This document shows positions 48,732 through 55,176 of a DNA stretch of 55,176 nucleotides, in pieces. The stretch covers positions 1 through 55,176 of the forward strand of contig JAEWYI010000102.1 of the NCBI GenBank assembly GCA_023395735.1, read 5' to 3'. The translations under genes and the position numbers were made by a program. Origin of the DNA: Cyanobacteria bacterium OH_SFB_17 (GTDB lineage Bacteria; Cyanobacteriota; Vampirovibrionia; Gastranaerophilales; Gastranaerophilaceae). The notes beneath the pieces were generated by a model. That model was not told the origin of the DNA and did no database searches. It worked only from the letters and a program-made list of their open reading frames with translations. Every line of letters begins with the position of its first letter. The stretch's first letter is position 1.

Positions 48732-49586
48732 TTAATTGTTTTTAGGGAAGAAAACTATGCCGCTAACCACTATTCTATTATTGATTACCTTAAAATTTTT
48801 AATTTGAATTTTAGCTCCGGCATTATCTAATAGATTAACAGAAAAATTCAGCGGGTCAAATGTGTTGAGTAATACTAAATATTCGCTTACGTCAATATCG
48901 TCAAAAAAGCCTGGAACGTCAACTTTTGCGGTGGTGAATTTGCCGTTAACAACTTTAACATCTGCACTTGCATTAAGGTTCAAAGCGCTTGGCATTCCAA
49001 ACATTGCAGCTTTTGCCGAAAAATTTATTTTATTATTAACTATTCCGACATTAGAATTTTTTATCTGAAAAACAGATATTCCAAGTGCAGAAAGATTTAA
49101 ATTGTTAATTTTATCAAGCAGAGAACTTTGCGCTATTGTTTTTTTAAAGTCGCTGTCTGAAAGTTCAAAGTAATAGCTCAAGACCATATTTTCTCTGAAT
49201 TTCATCGGTTTTGATTTATAGTTTATTGAATTGTAATCGCAAAGAGTCTGGATATTAACATTGGAAAGATATACGCCATCAGCTGAAACATGTGGTGCTT
49301 TGATTTTTAAAGATTTAAATCTTCCGCTAAACAAATCGTTTGCGCTAAAGGTTTTTAAATCAACATCAAAGACTGTTCCAGTTTCTTTTTTCAATTCTTT
49401 TTTAATAATCTTTTCAGCTGCTTTTTCTGCTAAAAAGGTTGTACCTGTATACTTTGTGACAAATTTCGTAAATCCGAGGGAAGTTTTACCCGAATTTACA
49501 CACATTTTTTCATAATTGCATGCGGCGAAAGAAGAACTTGCCGTAAAAACAAAAAATGCCATTAATAATATTAATTTTTTCATCAT
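48732..49586 (-). CDS. LmeA-like (DUF2993) exported lipid-binding protein
   Basis: A 284-residue exported protein: signal peptide ending at SFA (about residue 21), then a beta-rich DUF2993/LmeA-type tubular-lipid-binding fold (FDVDLKTFSANDLFSGRFKS, ISADGVYLSNV-like strand, and KIQIKNFKVINNRIVVSG at the C-terminus). LmeA family members bind phospholipids in the periplasm and are common in cyanobacteria and actinobacteria. Its ATG overlaps the truB stop by four nt, so translation is coupled. Confidence 0.75.
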   Translation of the reverse strand: MMKKLILLMAFFVFTASSSFAACNYEKMCVNSGKTSLGFTKFVTKYTGTTFLAEKAAEKIIKKELKKETGTVFDVDLKTFSANDLFSGRFKSLKIKAPHVSADGVYLSNVNIQTLCDYNSINYKSKPMKFRENMVLSYYFELSDSDFKKTIAQSSLLDKINNLNLSALGISVFQIKNSNVGIVNNKINFSAKAAMFGMPSALNLNASADVKVVNGKFTTAKVDVPGFFDDIDVSEYLVLLNTFDPLNFSVNLLDNAGAKIQIKNFKVINNRIVVSGIVFFPKNN

Positions 49587-50470
49587 TCAAATACCTTTTT
49601 TACCTTTATATAATCGCCATCAACTCTTGCTATGGCACTCACAGCTTTATTATAAATCAAAAGAACAAAATTGTTTTCTTTTTTTTGTGTAAGCTGTAAA
49701 TATTTATTATCATTAATTTTTATAGGCATTCCGACTAAGACTTTTGAATGTTCTTCATCATCAATTTCGATTTTTTCAAGCGGTAAAACATCTAAAGGTG
49801 AGATAAGGTTTTTTTCTACATCCAACAATGATTTCAAACTTTCTAAATCAACAGTTTTCTCTACTAAAAAATCGCCCGCTTGAGTTCTGACAAGCTTCGA
49901 TAAATAAGCTCCGCATCCCAAGTTTTGACCCAAATCGTGGGCAATAGATCGAATATATGTACCTTTGGAGCATTTTATCAAAACTTCTGCAGTTTGTTTT
50001 TCAGCATCAAAAGATTTTAGCTCTATTTTTTCTATAAAAACTTTTCTCGATTCAATCTCAACTTCTTTGCCTTCTCGAGCGTATTCGTATAATTTTTTCC
50101 CTTTAACTTTTATTGCAGAATAAATTGGCGGAACCTGTGATATTTCACCCTCAAAAAGCTTTAGGGCTTCTTTTAACATTTCTAATTCCACTTTTTTGAC
50201 TGGCTGTTCAGCAAAAATAACTTCACCTTCTCTGTCGTATGTGGTTGTGGAATGTCCAAAAGAAATTTCTGCCAAATATTCTTTGTCATCTTGCAAAAAC
50301 TCTATTAATCTGGTTGCTTTGCCGATTGCAATTGGCAAAACGCCCTCAGCGAAAGGGTCTAAAGTTCCAGTGTGTCCAATTTGTTTTATTTTAGTGATTT
50401 TTCTTAAAAACCCAACAACATCATGGGAGGTCATTCCCGTCGGTTTGTAAATATTTAAAAATCCAAACAT
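49583..50470 (-). CDS. truB: tRNA pseudouridine-55 synthase TruB
   Basis: A 295-residue pseudouridine synthase acting on the T-loop uridine 55 of tRNAs. Motifs are GFLNIYKPTGMTSHDVV at the N-terminus, the catalytic Asp in GHTGTLDPFAEGVLPIAIG, then YLAEISFG and the later KCSKGTYIRSIAHDLG. Normal length, including a C-terminal extension (PUA-like). It lies in the conserved infB-rbfA-truB order, five nt after rbfA. Confidence 0.96.
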   Translation of the reverse strand: MFGFLNIYKPTGMTSHDVVGFLRKITKIKQIGHTGTLDPFAEGVLPIAIGKATRLIEFLQDDKEYLAEISFGHSTTTYDREGEVIFAEQPVKKVELEMLKEALKLFEGEISQVPPIYSAIKVKGKKLYEYAREGKEVEIESRKVFIEKIELKSFDAEKQTAEVLIKCSKGTYIRSIAHDLGQNLGCGAYLSKLVRTQAGDFLVEKTVDLESLKSLLDVEKNLISPLDVLPLEKIEIDDEEHSKVLVGMPIKINDNKYLQLTQKKENNFVLLIYNKAVSAIARVDGDYIKVKKVFE

Positions 50471-50475
50471 TTATA

Positions 50476-50817
50476 TTATAATTCTCCGCGAGAAATTTTG
50501 TTAATCAATTCTGTAACTTTTACTCCGCGCTCAATGGATTCGTCCAATACAAATCTAAGCTCGGGAGTTAATCTTAGGCGGACTCTTTTTCCTATTTCGT
50601 ATCTGATTTTAGGAGTGCTTTTTTCAATTATTTCAACCGCTTTTTGTCTCTGTTCTTCACTTCCAAAAACGCTGTAAAAAACTTTTGCAAAAGAGTTGTC
50701 GTGCGCAACCTCGACATCCATAATTGAAACTAAGCCATCAATTTTGATATCTTTTTGCAAAATATCAGCAATCTCTTTCATTAAAGTTTTTCTAACGCGT
50801 TCGTTTCTTAAAGTCAT
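50476..50817 (-). CDS. rbfA: Ribosome-binding factor A
   Basis: A 113-residue KH-fold factor for 30S maturation. The first helix RNERVRKTLMKEIADILQ, the strand VSIMDVEVAHDNSFAKVFYSVFG and IRYEIGKRVRLRLTPELRFVLDES are diagnostic. AAGGAT lies just before the ATG. It sits between infB and truB, with about 100 nt from infB, where a processing site or weak promoter could lie. [Segments quoted are about residues 3-20, 30-52 and 71-94.]. Confidence 0.95.
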   Translation of the reverse strand: MTLRNERVRKTLMKEIADILQKDIKIDGLVSIMDVEVAHDNSFAKVFYSVFGSEEQRQKAVEIIEKSTPKIRYEIGKRVRLRLTPELRFVLDESIERGVKVTELINKISRGEL

Positions 50818-50916
50818 TTTTTTATCCTTTTAGTCTAACGACAATATTATAACAGGAATATAGAAGTATTCAAAATAAAGATTAGCTGACAAATGGTTAA
50901 TCTTTGACTGTTTTTA

Positions 50917-53427
50917 TTAGTCTAAACTTACTCTTTCAACTTCTTCTGTTGTTGAAACTTCAATTATATCGCCTTCTTGAAGGTCGTTGAATTTTGCAAA
51001 AGAAATACCGCATTCAAAACCTGTTGCAACTTCTTTGACGTCATCTTTGAAACGTTTAAGTTGGTCAATTTGGCCTTTAAATATTTCTACGCCGCCTCTG
51101 ATAACCTTTGCTGCTTTGCTTCTAACGATTTTACCTTCGATAACATAGCATCCGCCGATTTTTGTTGTCTTGCCGATAGTAAATACTTGTCTGACTTCTG
51201 CTTTCCCGAGAGCAACTTCTTTGATTTCAGGTTGAAGAAGGGATAGCATTTTCTTTTCTAAATCTTCAAGGATTTGATAAATAATTTCGTATTTTTTGAT
51301 TATTACGCCTTCTCTTTCAGATGCAGCAAGGGCATTTGAGTCTTCTTTTACGCCGAAGCCTAAGATTATAGCTCCGCTGGCAGAAGCAAGCATAACATCT
51401 GCTTCTGAGATATCACCAACTCCAACGTGAATAATTTTTGTAGCAATTTCTTTTGATTCTAATTGACCGACAGCTTGTGAAACAGCTTCTGCAGAACCGT
51501 GAGTATTTGCTTTGATAATAAGGTTAAGTTGCGTTTTGTCTTCATCCCCGCTTGCTGATTCTCTTCTGAGGTGAGCAGGAAGCATTGAATCAAGACGTCT
51601 GTTACGTTCGTTTTCTTTGCGCTTGTCAACAATTGACTTCATTGCTTTTTCATTGTCAACTACTTCAAAATGATCTCCAGCTTGAGGAACTTCTGTAAGT
51701 CCGAGGATTTCAACAGGAGTTGAAGGTTCAGCCTTTACAACTCTTTCGCCGGCGTCTGATAAAAGTGCTCTAACACGTCCACCGACACTACCTACAACAA
51801 TACAGTTTCCGATTCTAAGCGTTCCGTTTTGAACCAAAAGTGTAGCAACAGGGCCTTTTCCTTTGTCAAGATTTGCCTCGATTACTACTCCAGAAGCGTG
51901 CGCTTTCGGATTAGCTTTTAGCTCAGCCATTTCTGCCAATAGCAAGATGTATTCTAATAATTCATCAATACCTGTACCATTTAAAGCTGAAACCTTAACC
52001 ACAATCGTTTCTCCGCCCCATTCTTCAGGAACAAGTCCGTGTTCAGTCAATTGAGTCAATACTCTGTCAGGATCAGATCCAGGTTTATCAATTTTGTTTA
52101 CAGCAACAATAATAGGAGTTTCAGCCGCTTTTGCGTGGTTGATTGCTTCAATAGTTTGAGGCATAATTCCATCGTCTGCCGCTACGACCAAAATCGCAAT
52201 ATCTGTAGCTTTTGCACCTCTGGCACGCATTTCTGTAAAAGCTTCGTGACCAGGGGTGTCTATGAAAACAATTTTTTTCTTATTCACATCAACCGTGTAA
52301 GCACCGATTGATTGTGTAATTCCACCGACTTCGGTGGATACAATTTTGTGTTTTGAAGCTCTAATGCTGTCCAACAGTGTTGTTTTACCGTGGTCAACGT
52401 GCCCCATGATACTTACAACAGGCGCTCTATGCTTCAATAATTTTTTGTCAACAGCCAGCAATGCTTTATTCTTTTGTTCTTTAGCCAGCTCTTCTTCCAT
52501 GAAAGCTTCTAAATCTTCATCCAAAACTTCCAACTCAAATTCAGCGCAAACTTTTTTGATAACGTCAACGTCTATCAGTTGGTTTACTGTTGCCATGACT
52601 CCCTGCATCATTAAAAACTTAACAATTTCAGCAGGTGTTTTTTGAATTTTTACAGAAAGCTCACTGATTGTCATCGCTCTGTTAACAACAATTTTTGTGA
52701 CTTCTTCAATTATGTCGTCTCTGTGTTGTCTTTTTTTATGTTTTTGAGCTGCCGCTTTTTCCAGTGAAATTCTTTCTTGTTCTTCTTCTTTAGTTGTGAA
52801 AGTTTTTTCTTTCTTTTTTTCAACTTTCTTTTTAATTCCACCTTTGTTGTCGTAAATTTCTTGCGGAATTATATGTCTTTGAATTGGTTGCTTTTTCTCT
52901 CCGGTAGTATCTTTGTCTGCAGTCGCAGGTCTTTGAGGGAACGGAGGACGATTTTGAGGAGCAGGTGCTGGTCTTTTGTCAAACCTTTCGGGTCTGCCAC
53001 CTTCTCTTTGGACTCTTTCAGTAGGTCTAGGAGCTCTTCTCACGATTTCAAGTCTGTTAGGAACTTTTTTTACAACTTCAACTTTTGGACGAGATGAATG
53101 TCTTTCATCTTCGTGTCTTTCTTTTTTAATTTCTTCTTTTTTAAATTCTTCTTTAGAAGCTTCTTTTACAACTTCTCTTCTCTCTTCTTTTCCGCCTTCA
53201 GAAGTTTCTGCTTTTGCTTTTTTTACGATAAATGCTTTTGGTTTTTTTGTTTCAATTTTTGAACCTGCGGCAATAAATTCTTTCAATCGGCGAACCTGAT
53301 CAACTGTAACAGTGCTTGAGTGAGTTTTTACAGGAATTGACAACTGGGCAAACTTATCTAAAATCTCTCGGTTTGAAAGATTTAGCTCTTTTGCTAATTC
53401 ATTTACTCTAATACTGTCTAAACTCAT
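50917..53427 (-). CDS. infB: Translation initiation factor IF-2
   Basis: An 836-residue initiation GTPase that brings initiator tRNA to the ribosome. The N-terminal IF2N domain (VNELAKELNLSNREILDKFA), a long charged Lys/Glu/Arg/Pro-rich linker (about residues 60-250), a second IF2N-like domain, then the G-domain: G1 GHVDHGKT, G3 DTPGHEAF, G4 NKIDKP, with domains II-IV and the C-terminal IF2-C (RVRSKAAKVIRGG-like region, VGFECGISF). Length is normal. The ORF is clean. It follows ylxR as in many bacteria. Confidence 0.97.
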   Translation of the reverse strand: MSLDSIRVNELAKELNLSNREILDKFAQLSIPVKTHSSTVTVDQVRRLKEFIAAGSKIETKKPKAFIVKKAKAETSEGGKEERREVVKEASKEEFKKEEIKKERHEDERHSSRPKVEVVKKVPNRLEIVRRAPRPTERVQREGGRPERFDKRPAPAPQNRPPFPQRPATADKDTTGEKKQPIQRHIIPQEIYDNKGGIKKKVEKKKEKTFTTKEEEQERISLEKAAAQKHKKRQHRDDIIEEVTKIVVNRAMTISELSVKIQKTPAEIVKFLMMQGVMATVNQLIDVDVIKKVCAEFELEVLDEDLEAFMEEELAKEQKNKALLAVDKKLLKHRAPVVSIMGHVDHGKTTLLDSIRASKHKIVSTEVGGITQSIGAYTVDVNKKKIVFIDTPGHEAFTEMRARGAKATDIAILVVAADDGIMPQTIEAINHAKAAETPIIVAVNKIDKPGSDPDRVLTQLTEHGLVPEEWGGETIVVKVSALNGTGIDELLEYILLLAEMAELKANPKAHASGVVIEANLDKGKGPVATLLVQNGTLRIGNCIVVGSVGGRVRALLSDAGERVVKAEPSTPVEILGLTEVPQAGDHFEVVDNEKAMKSIVDKRKENERNRRLDSMLPAHLRRESASGDEDKTQLNLIIKANTHGSAEAVSQAVGQLESKEIATKIIHVGVGDISEADVMLASASGAIILGFGVKEDSNALAASEREGVIIKKYEIIYQILEDLEKKMLSLLQPEIKEVALGKAEVRQVFTIGKTTKIGGCYVIEGKIVRSKAAKVIRGGVEIFKGQIDQLKRFKDDVKEVATGFECGISFAKFNDLQEGDIIEVSTTEEVERVSLD

Positions 53428-53460
53428 CTATTATTTTCCTATCTGTTAATTTTAACTACA

Positions 53461-53724
53461 TCATAAATTCAATCCAATAAATTTTAACTTTTCTTTAAAG
53501 TCTTCGTCAAAACCTGCTTTTAGAAATTTTGCAAGTTTATTTTTTTTCAAAGCCTTTTCTATACAAGAATTATTATAACAAAGATATGCGGATCTGCCAA
53601 ATATTTTTGAATTTGGATTAATAAATATTTCGCCCGTTTCATGTTCGCGCGTAATTTTAATCATTTCTTCGCGGTTTTTAGACTCAAAACATCCGATACA
53701 TTTGCGGAATACTTCTTGTTTCAT
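53461..53724 (-). CDS. YlxR-family RNA-binding protein
   Basis: An 87-residue YlxR (DUF448) protein. The diagnostic start RKCIGCFESKNREEMIKI (Cys9, Cys12), GRSAYLCYNNSCIEKALKKN and Lys-rich C-terminus are present. YlxR proteins sit between nusA and infB and influence RNase P and transcription of some operons. It overlaps nothing and lies 33 nt before infB. The usual nusA is not upstream; yraN and an ASKHA protein are there instead. Confidence 0.92.
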   Translation of the reverse strand: MKQEVFRKCIGCFESKNREEMIKITREHETGEIFINPNSKIFGRSAYLCYNNSCIEKALKKNKLAKFLKAGFDEDFKEKLKFIGLNL

Positions 53725-53736
53725 ACATTTAGTATA

Positions 53737-54090
53737 TCACGAAATATTTTTTAGATGATTTATCTTTATTTTTGGAAACAAAATCACGGAAACTGCATCG
53801 ATTCTAATTTTTTTATAGTTAAAATTTATTTCTTGTAAATAGCTAAATGCGCCTATTTTTATATTTTCAAGTTTGTTTTTTGTTATTGCCTCTAAAGGAC
53901 TGCCTAAGGCTTCAGAAGAACGGGTTTTAACCTCGACAAAAACAATCGTATCTTTGTCTTTTGCGATAATGTCAATCTCGCAAAATCTAGAAAAGTGCTT
54001 GTTTACATCAATAATTTCATAACCGATATTTTTGAGATAATCTTGAGCAAGCTTCTCACCTTTTGCACCTGTTTCTTTTCTAGTTTTCAT
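53737..54090 (-). CDS. yraN: YraN family (UPF0102) nuclease-like protein
   Basis: A 117-residue protein with the restriction-endonuclease-like core: GAKGEKLAQDYLKNIGYEI, the acidic CEIDIIAKDKDTIVFVEVKTR and a short C-terminal strand. Members are widespread; the function is not settled. The ATG at 54088-54090 has GGGAG upstream and gives the standard start MKTRKETGAKGE; an earlier frame start adds 16 residues without family support. Overlaps the preceding ASKHA gene by 11 nt. Confidence 0.92.
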   Translation of the reverse strand: MKTRKETGAKGEKLAQDYLKNIGYEIIDVNKHFSRFCEIDIIAKDKDTIVFVEVKTRSSEALGSPLEAITKNKLENIKIGAFSYLQEINFNYKKIRIDAVSVILFPKIKINHLKNIS

Positions 54091-54805
54091 TTTCGGCTCC
54101 CAATTCAATAAGCCCTTCGCATAATAAAAATCTTCCAAGAGGCTCTACTTCGCAGTACGTTTTTAGCGATTCTACAAAACATTCGTTGTCGCAAAACCCG
54201 CCAGATAAAAATATTTTTTTGGGTTTTCTTGAAAAACTCCACGCGTTGTATGCAAGTCCGTGGATAAATTTTGAGATAGATTCGCTTGCTTCAGCGCCTT
54301 TAGAAATATCATCCATTATTCTTTCTAATCCAAAAATTCCGCATGTAACAGGGAATTTTTCATCAGAAAAGCTTAATTGAGAAAGCTCAACATCATAAAA
54401 CTTCAAAAGCATTTCAACTGTTGCTCCGGTTGAGCTGGCGCAAGAGGTGTTCCAGTCCATATCTTTGAACTTGCCGTCGACAAAACGAATCCATTTTGCA
54501 TCTCTGCTTCCTAAATCCAAAACCGTAACATCATCTGAAACATATTTTTCGCAACCTTTAGCAAGCGCAATAACTTCGTTTTCAGCTTTATTTGCAACTG
54601 ATTTGATTGAGCCCATGTGGCCGCAAGCTTTTTCAAATCGTAAATCAAGCTTTTTCAAAAGCTTTGAAGGCAAAATGTAATAATTTTTGTTTTCTTCTTT
54701 TTTTACAACAGAGCCTAAACTGTTTTGTGTTTCACAAAAAGAGTCTGAGGTTAATTCTATTATTTTGGAATAAGTTGTTCCTGCATCAATAAAATATTTA
54801 TTCAT
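54080..54805 (-). CDS. BcrAD/BadFG-type ASKHA ATPase (dehydratase-activator-like)
   Basis: A 241-residue ASKHA ATPase resembling activators of 2-hydroxyacyl-CoA dehydratases and benzoyl-CoA reductases. It has phosphate-1 FIDAGTTYSK (residues 5-14), phosphate-2 VLDLGSRDAK (95-104), the cluster Cys122 in NTSCASSTGATVEML, Cys155 in VTCGIFGLERIMDDISKGAE and the adenosine motif IFLSGGF (198-204). The two Cys correspond to those that hold a bridging [4Fe-4S] cluster in known activators, so it may pass electrons to a partner. It is near the usual length of about 260. No dehydratase is adjacent; placement at the head of the ylxR-infB operon is unusual. Confidence 0.78.
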   Translation of the reverse strand: MNKYFIDAGTTYSKIIELTSDSFCETQNSLGSVVKKEENKNYYILPSKLLKKLDLRFEKACGHMGSIKSVANKAENEVIALAKGCEKYVSDDVTVLDLGSRDAKWIRFVDGKFKDMDWNTSCASSTGATVEMLLKFYDVELSQLSFSDEKFPVTCGIFGLERIMDDISKGAEASESISKFIHGLAYNAWSFSRKPKKIFLSGGFCDNECFVESLKTYCEVEPLGRFLLCEGLIELGAENEN

Positions 54806-55176
54806 AGCGCAATTTTATCATAACAATGGTTGAAATGGAAGCGAGGAGATTCGGAAGTTTGGAGGCTCAGAGGTTTAGAAGCTTTGCAGGTTATGAGATT
54901 ATAAGTTGGGGTTTTGGGAGATTGAAGGACAGAGGATTAGCAGTAGGGTGCGGATTTAACCGCCCCAGCTGTAGGGTGGGCTTCAGCCCACCGAAACTTG
55001 ATGTTTTTTGAGAATCAGCAGCTCAGAAGTTTGGAAGCTTGGAAAGGCCAAAGGTTGGATGTTCAGAGGCTTAGAAGCTTGGCAGCTTATTAGGTTATGA
55101 GGTGATAAGTTAGAGGATTAGAAGTTTAGAATTATATAAATTTTTGTTTTTATCTTAAATCGTCGCATCGCCTCCC
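54806..55176. repeat. Non-coding region of degenerate AAGCTT/GAGG repeats
   Basis: The last 371 bases hold no convincing gene. They consist of loosely repeated purine-rich units built from AGAGGCTTAGAAGCTT-like pieces. A longer unit (CAGAGGTTTAGAAGCTT, then TTATGAG, then ATAAGTT) at 54868-54910 recurs in altered form at 55064-55110. A frame at 54826-55011 is a by-product of the repeats. Confidence 0.7.
54943..54992. repeat. Two adjacent REP-like GTAGGGTG hairpins
   Basis: GTAGGGTGCGG, a short AT loop and CCGC (54943-54963) is followed by GTAGGGTGGGCT, TC and AGCCCACC (54971-54992), the latter a near-perfect 8-bp hairpin. Both start with GTAGGGTG and so are variants of one unit; similar GTAGGGTGGGC palindromes are dispersed in many bacterial genomes. 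Confidence 0.7.

Noticed and set aside
52777..53097. Plus-strand frames opposite the infB linker
   Set aside because: Antisense shadows of the Lys/Glu/Arg-rich coding sequence (Ser/Phe-rich).
54826..55011. 61-codon frame in the terminal repeat region
   Set aside because: Composed of degenerate repeats and hairpins, with no ribosome site or recognisable protein.
1..55176. CRISPR arrays, rRNA genes, complete insertion sequences, prophage
   Set aside because: No regularly spaced repeats, no rRNA signature and no transposase or phage structural gene was found on reading either strand.

Overview
This window looks like chromosome from a low-GC, Gram-negative-type (diderm), flagellated bacterium. 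The best guess is a gut member of the non-photosynthetic Cyanobacteria relatives (Vampirovibrionia/'Melainabacteria', order Gastranaerophilales). This is an inference, not proven by any marker here. It rests on the AT-rich coding style, flagellar L- and P-ring genes, a DAP-type MurE, an RND/TolC pump, a cyanobacterial-looking NarL-type regulator, an anaerobe-style GGGtGRT/NifU-like gene pair, and lineage-type hypothetical proteins with an N-terminal 'SFKG'-like motif.

Layout. Positions 1-1134 are a scarred tRNA neighbourhood: a truncated AAA ATPase, tRNA-Leu(GAG), a 37-bp direct repeat of the tRNA 3' end, a duplicated tRNA-upstream segment and several hairpins. Positions 1135-9000 hold a hypothetical protein, two half-size chromate-transporter genes, an ASKHA sugar-kinase-like protein, a coiled-coil protein, an NDP-sugar nucleotidyltransferase and a TadE/TadG-like pair. 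Positions 9001-15180 are an ArsR-controlled TolC/adaptor/RND efflux operon with a visible promoter-operator. Positions 15181-16500 carry a strong promoter, a long leader ending in a fluoride riboswitch, and two tandem crcB genes. Positions 16503-18852 encode the GGGtGRT protein, its NifU-like partner and Maf. Positions 19640-28099 are a flagellar rod, ring, hook-junction and assembly operon (SLT, flgF, flgG, flgA, flgH, flgI, flgJ, an 89-aa gene in the flgM position, flgN, flgK, flgL).

After the flagellar block come an exported protein, a class B PBP, murE and a short nagA (envelope synthesis and recycling), then an extremely cysteine-rich secreted protein, a TPR/glycosyltransferase-like protein, PEP carboxykinase, a response regulator with a sensor kinase, a BlaI-like repressor and a second TadE-like gene. 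Further on are pheA, a phosphohexomutase, a GCS2-type glutamate-cysteine ligase, rsmA/ksgA and ispE. The right end is the conserved translation cluster on the minus strand (ASKHA activator-like protein, yraN, ylxR, infB, rbfA, truB) followed by an LmeA-like, a GerMN and a HicB-like gene. The last 370 bases are non-coding degenerate repeats.

Most striking observation: ispE (46235-47845) is one open frame of 536 codons. About 250 of these, carrying a complete DUF559 nuclease-like domain and two C-rich palindromic repeats, are inserted between the two halves of an otherwise normal-length IspE kinase. Other points of interest are the att-like scar at tRNA-Leu, the 30-cysteine secreted protein, the long unexplained leader before the fluoride riboswitch, a GGGA/ANGGA motif array beside the flagellar operon, and a 16-bp perfect GC-rich hairpin at the start of a TadE-like gene. 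All calls come from reading the sequence; no database search was run.
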